Source of the DNA: Siderastrea radians
Lineage: Eukaryota > Cnidaria > Anthozoa > Scleractinia > Rhizangiidae
Direction: 5' to 3'
DNA: 64,000 nt
NCBI GenBank assembly: GCA_964017195.1
Contig: OZ024897.1
Location: 8,879,951 to 8,943,950, forward strand
Shown here in pieces: positions 57,432 to 64,000 of this stretch. Position 1 is the first letter of the stretch, and each line of letters starts with the position of its first letter. The notes below the pieces were generated by a model. The model was given only the letters and a program-made list of their open reading frames with translations, was not told the DNA's origin and did not search any database. Position numbers and translations under genes: made by a program.

Positions 57432-60230
57432 TTTTTGATAGACGTTACGACGGCAAAGGCTATAAACATAAACAGACACTGGCAATTAGTAGTTGACAAC
57501 ATTCCATAGTAGTTCAGTAACACGGTCGTTTTTTGGTCCATGTTTTCAGTGAAAGGGACCGGAAAATGATTAATTGAATGTGAATGTTGTTCGCCGTAAA
57601 CTTTCGTAGTATTTGCCATAGTAAAACGCTAAATTTTGGCATGCTCCCATTGGTCGAAATCGGTCACGTGACGCGATAGTTTCTCTCTTCAGCGGGCGCC
57701 TATTAGCGCACAGTGCCCGGTTTTGCTAATTTTTGCTCAAAATTTAGCGTTGTACAATAAAAACAATAGAGTCCTTCTGTCTCAGGCCCTGTGTGTGATA
57801 GGTTCCCTCGGAAATTTGATGCTCAAACTTCATATAAGCCATCGAACGTAATATTTGTTGTGAACATCAAATTTCCTCTGGCAACCTATCATACGATAGT
57901 ACCTTCGACAGAAGAACTCTATTGTTTAATTAGTATATGCCAAATTAGTGGATAGCGTTTTTTCTCGCGCTTTGATTGGCTACTCAAATTCGGGATAGTA
58001 TCTGCCATTCACCTCCCAGCATTTTTCTGGGTTTCACGCGCGAGTTTTCCCTCATTTCTCAGAAGAAAGGAACTATTTGATGCTGGCTGTCCACTGGTTT
58101 GGTACAAACTGAAACATTTATTTAAAGGGGAAGTCTCATCAACTTTAGTATCACTGCAAAAAGCCAAAATGTGCATTTTTTATCTATGGAAGCCTAAAAA
58201 TAATGGCCCAATATTGTTAAAATGGATTTCTAGCTCAGGAGAGACTGTTAATAAGTATGTCTGGGTCGGGATGGCCAGGATAGAAATGGTGTCCAACTTG
58301 AAAAGTTCTGGCAGAATTTTTCAAGTTTCTGTCCTTGTGTCTCAGATGAAATCTCTAAAACCTAATTTTGGATTGTTTTTGTTTGAGAATTCATGTGATA
58401 TTGTTCCCTTGGGGTGGTCTAAAAGCAATTCATGTATGAACAAGGTACTTTGATACAAATTAACCAAATTTGTGACCAAGAAGATAGAAAAATTGCCATG
58501 AGACTGCATGATCCTTTAACCTTTTGTAAAAAAGGTATTTGAAAAACTTCGGTAAAAAACAGTCCACAAACTTCTTTGCGTATATAAAACCATTGTCTGC
58601 AAAATGACGTCACTTCTATATGCATAAAAACTACCTTTTGTACGAATGACGTAACCAAAATAGTGCCAGCCGGAGTTAGCAGTGTTCTTGTGGCCAAACA
58701 AAATTGAGATCGTGATAGCAGTGTCTAATAATTAGGTTTGGTTTACGGGGGTATCGCTTTGAACCTCGCGATCTCATTATCAGAATGATACAAAGTAAAA
58801 CAATCAAATTCACCCATTGGCGCACGTTTAGGAGCTGTGATTGGCAGGTTGAACACCACGGCATTGGTCCTTGTTTACCTAACAGAAGTTTGAAGGAGAC
58901 TTTTTTGTAAATCTATAAAGACAGCTTGAAATTCTCAAGTAAACCTGAACAGACACTCTAACCTATGCTAATAGTTTCCACTGGAAGCTGTCAAACAATT
59001 GCTTGACAACTTGATCCTTTTATTCTAATGTCCCTCATGTTTCTCGGAATTTGAGTTCACCTCTATGGAACTTTCTCAAAAATTGTAACGTTTATTTCGA
59101 ATTGGTTACAGGACTTCGGGCTTTCCAATTATGTTTGAAATAATGCAGACCTAATGCTATAAAACCAACAATGTCTGCATCCTGGTTGAGTGCGAGAAAA
59201 TGGAATTCTGGGAGTACAAAAACGTTAAATCCAGTGCAATACGTGAAATCATTGCACCAGAACATTATAATCGGGAAATTGATGAATGGAGTGAATAGAC
59301 GAATAGAAAATTTACTAAGCAATCTTAAACCGAGCAGAAACGAAATGGTCGACAAAAAAGAATCAGGATGTGCATTTTAACAAAAAGTTTACTTCGACAT
59401 CTTACTTCAACGTCTTACTTCAAGTAAAGACACACAACAAGAATAATAGCAACTATGACGTAATATAGACCTGGCATATTAAAACTTTAAGGCTGTGCGG
59501 TCACGATTGCTCAAATTTCACTCAGTCCTTTTGCCATATTCAAGGACTGCAAAAAAATCCAAACAAGTTGTTTTACGAATAAATCCTACATTTTATGCCG
59601 AATCTTGTAACATCACTTCGCATGCCCTTTGGAAATGTGTTATTTTCAGCGTTGCTTCAGGTTGTTTATATGAATCTTGGTTGTTCGTTCCGCACCTTTC
59701 GATGTCAGTGTAAAAGGAGCCAAAATTTTGAATGGAGTTATGTGCGGAAATCTAGCCGCAATATGTACAATTTTAGGCTCTATTTGGGATGAGCTTGACA
59801 TCAGTGTCGGCTATTAAATGGGAAACGTGGGTTCCATGCGTTACACAAACAAGACAAACTTAACATAACAAACGGATTACATAACAACGACAAGAAGTTG
59901 AAAGAGACCGAAGCTCTTCCTTCACTGATCTGTGGAGTCGAAATTTAGCAAAAAACCACCGCTTTGTGTAACAATTACGAGGAAAAGGAAAGGCAAATTA
60001 AGGCCGGAAGAAACGTTGCGTCAAATTTATTGTAGACAAACTTAACATAACAAACGGATTACATAACAACGACAAGAAGTTGAAAGACACCGAAGCTCTT
60101 CCTTCACTGATCTGTGGAATCGAAATTTAGCAAAAAACCACCGCTTTGTGTAACAATTACGAGGAAAAGGGAAGGCAAATTAAGGAAGAAACGTTGCGTC
60201 GAATTTATTGTACAGGAGTACCCAACGACA
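57432..60230. other. Host array unit 3 non-coding sequence
   Basis: Includes an inverted repeat at 57767-57929 (CAATAGAGTCCTTCTGTC ... GACAGAAGAACTCTATTG) and a ~130-bp direct duplication at the end (ACAAACTTAACATAACAAACGGATTACATAAC... at 59852 and 60036, through GAGGAAAAGG). No gene is supported. Confidence 0.55.
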
Positions 60231-61685
60231 CGTTTTTCAGAATTGAAGTATTATTGGCCAAAACGCTTTTTTAGTGCCCACAAACATGTTTTGGGTTAAT
60301 ATTTAACTTCCGTGAGAAAAAAATATCCGCTCTTCAGTGCCAGCAAGCTGCAAATTTAACACTTAAGATGCCAGCCAGAATTCGTGTTTCCCATCGTTTT
60401 TGCCAGCAATTTTTCTTGTGACATGATTTTTGCCAGCCAGGGGATTGTTCCCTACTCACGAACAAAACATAACTGGACCATTGGCGGGATAGTACGGTAC
60501 GGACTTAAAAGTATATGTTTTTGTTAAATAAGTATTTTCCCCTTAACATTTATTAAATTAGTATTACTATAATCAGTGTTCGACACTAACTTTCCTGCTA
60601 ATTTGACCAGGTCGCTAGTTTTAGTTGCCCATGTGTTTGTTTTAATTGCCCGCCACCTAGTAAGCATCCCAGTTGCATCCATTGCCCAATAACTCAAACA
60701 ATAGTCACAGATAATGTTCAATGTCTATTTCGTTAACTCAGTCAGGTTTTAACATACATTTTATTTAAAAAATTTAAAAGAGTATGAATTAAATCTTAGA
60801 TGTTGAATTTTTTTTGTCTGAAACATGAATAAAGAGCATATAAAACCTTTTTGTTTGTGTTCACTCGTCTCTTTCTTTTATAACCAAAACACAAAAGTAA
60901 AATGTATAGTATTAAATACTATACATTTTACTTACCTCCATACTTTAACACGCTGAACTCTCCACGGAAAAGGTCTATTTCCACTTCGCATGTGGGGATG
61001 TAGCATAAAATCATTGTCTTTTGTTAAACATATGTCTCTGGGCTGTGCAGATTTGATTTTATGGTATTAAAGGACCGCAATTCATTTTTTCCAGCTGTTA
61101 ATCTAGAGTTTATGATTTAAAGCTACATCTTTCTACAAATACAATATTAGTTGTTGTAAAAGCTATTCTTTGAAATAGCAAGGCCACTTCTGAAATTTTT
61201 GAATACTTACACTATTTTTTACACCAAAACTAAATTAATTCAGGCAAATTTACAAAATAATATGTTAAACGCCACTACAAACGAAAACATTTTTTAGAGC
61301 CCCCTCTTTTCTGTTTAAAAAGCCTATAATGTATCACCAGGAAATATAGATAAGGCGTTCAAAATGTTATGAATTGCCCTTTTGTTGATGAGCTCACACC
61401 TGATGTGCTCGTTGGCAATGTGAAACAGGGCTAACATGAGTTCAACAAGAACAAGGTTATCAGAAATTTGTATATTGCAGCCCTGAATCTTAAAACTGCA
61501 ATAATTATGTTTATTGCTGGAATATGGTAACCAACACCGGTTGCAAGCAGGGCTCATATGAGTTGGCGTCGCCGACCAAGGCAACAAGGGCAAAATAATT
61601 AGGTTATTGGTATATTGCAGTCCTGAATGTCATGTTCTCCGACAATAGCAAAAAAAAAAAGCATCTTGACTTATTCCCGGCAACA
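60231..61685. other. Host non-coding stretch with a perfect 39-bp palindrome
   Basis: 60895-60933 is AAGTAAAATGTATAGTATT, one base, then its exact complement. Otherwise AT-rich without a recognisable gene. Confidence 0.6.
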
Positions 61686-62575
61686 AGCACACAATAATTA
61701 GGCCAACCGAAAATATACCTCGAGCAATTTATTTGCCAGAAAACTGATAAAAGCAAATTGCAATTATTGTGCTGTCATCCAACTATGAGTCATCAAAACC
61801 AATACAAGCTAGTCAGAGGTCACAGCGGTAGTCAGCAACCATGGCAACAAGGACACAATGATTAGGCATTTTGTTTTACAAAGTTCGAGCAATTTATTTG
61901 CCGTTAAAACTGATAAAAGCAAATTGCAATTATTGTGCTGTCATCGCGCTATGAGTCACCGACACCAATGCAACGCAAGCTCGTCAGAGATCACATAGCG
62001 GTAGTCGGCAACCATGGCAACAAGGACACCATAATTAGGCATTTTGTTTATTCCAATTTTAAGTGATACCTCCTTCGAAACTGGCGAACCACAAATACAC
62101 CTCGAGCAATTTATTTGCCGGTAAAACTGATAAAGACAAATTGCAATTATTGTGCTGTCATCGCACAATGAGTCACCAACACCAACGCAAGCTCGTCAGA
62201 GGTCACAGCGGTAGTCAGCAACCATGGCAACAAGGACACAATAATCAGGCATTTTGCTTATCAGAGTTCTAAGCGATACCTACTTCGAAACTGGCGAACC
62301 GAAAATACATCTCGAGCAATTTAATTTGTTTGCCGGTAAAACTGATAAAAGCAAATTGCAATTATTGTGCTGTCATCGCACTATAAGTCACCAACACCAA
62401 CGTAAGCTCGTCAGAGGTCACAGCAGTAGTCAGCAACCATGGCAACAAGGACACAATAATTAAGCATTTTGTTTTTTACAGTTCGGAATGATACCAGCTT
62501 CGAAGCTGACGAACCGAAAATACACCTCAAGCAATTTATTTGCCGGTGAAACCGATAAAAGCAAATTGCTTTCGG
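61686..62575. repeat. Satellite of about 180-215 bp, five copies
   Basis: The unit runs from (A)TACACCTCGAGCAATTTATTTGCCGG through GCAAATTGCAATTATTGTGC and GGTCACAGCGGTAGTCAGCAACCATGGCAACAAGGACACAATAATT-type sequence. Copies start near 61708, 61882, 62091, 62305 and 62518. The last is truncated. The short open frames here are repeats of the unit. Confidence 0.85.
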
Positions 62576-63805
62576 CGCCAAAGTTAATTTTGCCTTACCT
62601 TATTCGCGGTGAGGGTAAAAGGCGGCATGAGTTTGCGGAATGGCATGTGGCATAAGTTGCGGAATGGCATAATTATGCAAAATGTAATATATGTGGAACG
62701 TCTCAAAAAATAAATTAAACTGAAAAGCGCGCCCTTTCTTCCCGCCAATTTGCAAGAGTAGCCGCTTTTTTTGACTCGCCGAGTTGGGCGCCTTTTCGCC
62801 GTTTTAGTACAGAATGCAAATTATCCTCTCCGTCGTTCTTTAGGGGGGGGGGGGACAGGGGGGCAGGAGACCGGGAGAAAAGGGGGCGGGAGGTGTACGG
62901 GAGGCGGGAGAAGAGGGGGCGGGAAGCGGGATTCCCAAGGGGAAAATTACGCAACATTGCCAGGAGCCATAATCGGGGACGGAGACCGTAAGCGCGGGGT
63001 CCACGCGGCCCCATCGAAAAAGACAAATGTGCTATTTTTAGAAAAAATTGCGCCACCCTCAACGTCATAAACGCGCGTGGCTACACGCAAATTTGCGTTC
63101 AACGTGCATATTACCAAGATGGTTATAATTATTTGATATCCAGTATGCCCGAGTACATAATGGTTTTATTATTAAAAACGCAATCGCTAATTGCTATGAA
63201 ATCAAGAAAGAGAAAAAAAAAAGAGAGAAACTCCGAGATAAAAGGGAACAGGAATCGATCGCGATCACATGACTGACCGAAAAAGGCGCCAAAACCTTGC
63301 GAATTGTTGCAGCGTTTCTTTGCGGAGCTGAATGAATCAATGAAACTGCCTCGAAGTGAACGTACAAGCACAAGGTTTGGGAAAAATCTTCCAATTATGG
63401 GCTCTGAAATGTGGCACGTGTTTGAGTTTTCCTGAAAATTGTTGGAATCGTCGTTCAAAGCGGATTGAAGCTGTACGATCTCATCGTTATGGCTGCTGGA
63501 GTTCAAATGAAAGAGTTTGTAATCGCTCCGTTCGCACAACGCTGACAACGGAGCCATTATGTGTTTGTTTGATCTAACTGAAGGCAGAATTAATAATTAA
63601 GCTTGAACGATAATTTCTATGCAGCTCACTGAAACAAGACTACCGAGGTGAGGAACATTAGAATTCACCATCTTACTTTTTAAACGCAAACCACAAAACG
63701 CAATTGTTCACAGTTTAGAGCCCGCGGACGGAATGGTAAAAACAACACTCAAACAACTGTCAAAGCGATTCAACGTATTTTACATGGCATCCGACTTGTG
63801 TCTAA
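62576..63805. other. Host non-coding stretch, no gene recognised
   Basis: Contains a poly-G run near 62842-62855 and a GGAGGCGGGAG-type G-rich tract to 62935. Open frames at 62715-63070 and 63129-63557 are compositional and show no family features. Confidence 0.45.
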
Positions 63806-63853
63806 ATGTCTGGAGCTGCTCAAGGGAACACAGATAGAGCCACAACGAGTACA
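63806..63853 (+). CDS. Possible first coding exon of a host gene
   Basis: ATG at 63806 reads MSGAAQGNTDRATTST and reaches a plausible donor, ACAG|GTAAAC, near 63853. The rest of any gene would be beyond the right edge. Weak evidence. Confidence 0.2.
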
Positions 63854-64000
63854 GGTAAACGAGTGTCAATTTTGCGTGCATGGTATAGCCAAAAAATGTC
63901 GCCTTTTCTGGTACTGAATTTGTCGAATGCTTTTCGTTCAGACTGCTGCATGATTTTTGTACTGACTCGCCATAAAAAGTGTGACAATTTTTATTAAATG

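Noticed and set aside
61686..62575. CRISPR-like spaced repeats
   Set aside because: Repeats are ~200 bp, near-contiguous and diverged, without short direct repeats and unique spacers; a eukaryotic satellite.
63129..63557. 142-residue minus-strand frame near the right edge
   Set aside because: Low-complexity F/S/L-rich C-terminal half, no motifs, no clear start or splice context.

Overview
The window looks like animal nuclear DNA, probably from a cnidarian such as a stony coral. The backbone is AT-rich and intron-bearing, full of fold-back elements, tRNA-derived repeats and satellites, and it carries three exons of an animal N-acylglucosamine 2-epimerase. The species assignment is inference. 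The outstanding feature is a complete virus-like DNA transposon of the Polinton/Maverick (adintovirus-like) group.

Layout. 1-13130: host DNA with the epimerase exons, a decayed LINE reverse transcriptase and several fold-back repeats. 13131-60230: a host tandem array of about three diverged units. Each unit carries one copy of an unrecognised 260-residue protein gene on the minus strand; copy 1 is broken, copies 2 and 3 are open. Two large elements have inserted into this array. The first is the Polinton, 15611-37884 (22,274 bp), with near-identical terminal inverted repeats of about 413 bp and a 6-bp target duplication AAGGTC. The second, 42833-54351 (11,519 bp), has 180-bp inverted repeats and a 7-bp target duplication GAGTATG. 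It carries a PIF1-like helicase gene and a convergent, intron-containing P-element-like transposase gene. Because the array is repeated, the pre-insertion sequence of each element survives in a neighbouring unit: 54531-54536 for the Polinton and 15421-15427 for the P-like element. 60231-64000: host DNA with a ~200-bp satellite.

The Polinton has all the hallmark genes, all open: DDE integrase with a chromodomain, protein-primed type B DNA polymerase, double-jelly-roll major capsid protein candidate, two tandem penton-like proteins, adenain-like cysteine protease and packaging ATPase. It also has a set of small basic virion-type proteins with repeated QRGG motifs (candidate maturation cleavage sites), one of which carries a parvovirus-type phospholipase A2 motif. 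Accessory genes include a SLOG/DprA-like nucleotide-binding protein, a tandem zinc-finger (GRF-type) protein, a two-TM SLATT-like membrane protein, a protein with an LxCxE motif, a basic-repeat/acidic-tail protein resembling a transcription activator, and a tRNA-like Pol III unit. TATA boxes lie before many genes. A tandem duplication of 1,066 bp has made two glycine-rich paralogues. The left end also holds displaced, diverged polymerase fragments, which suggests recombination between related elements.

In the inferred working of the element, integrase and polymerase handle insertion and replication. Capsid proteins, protease and ATPase would build and mature a particle, with the PLA2 and basic proteins as core or entry components. 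The accessory genes would act on the host cell.
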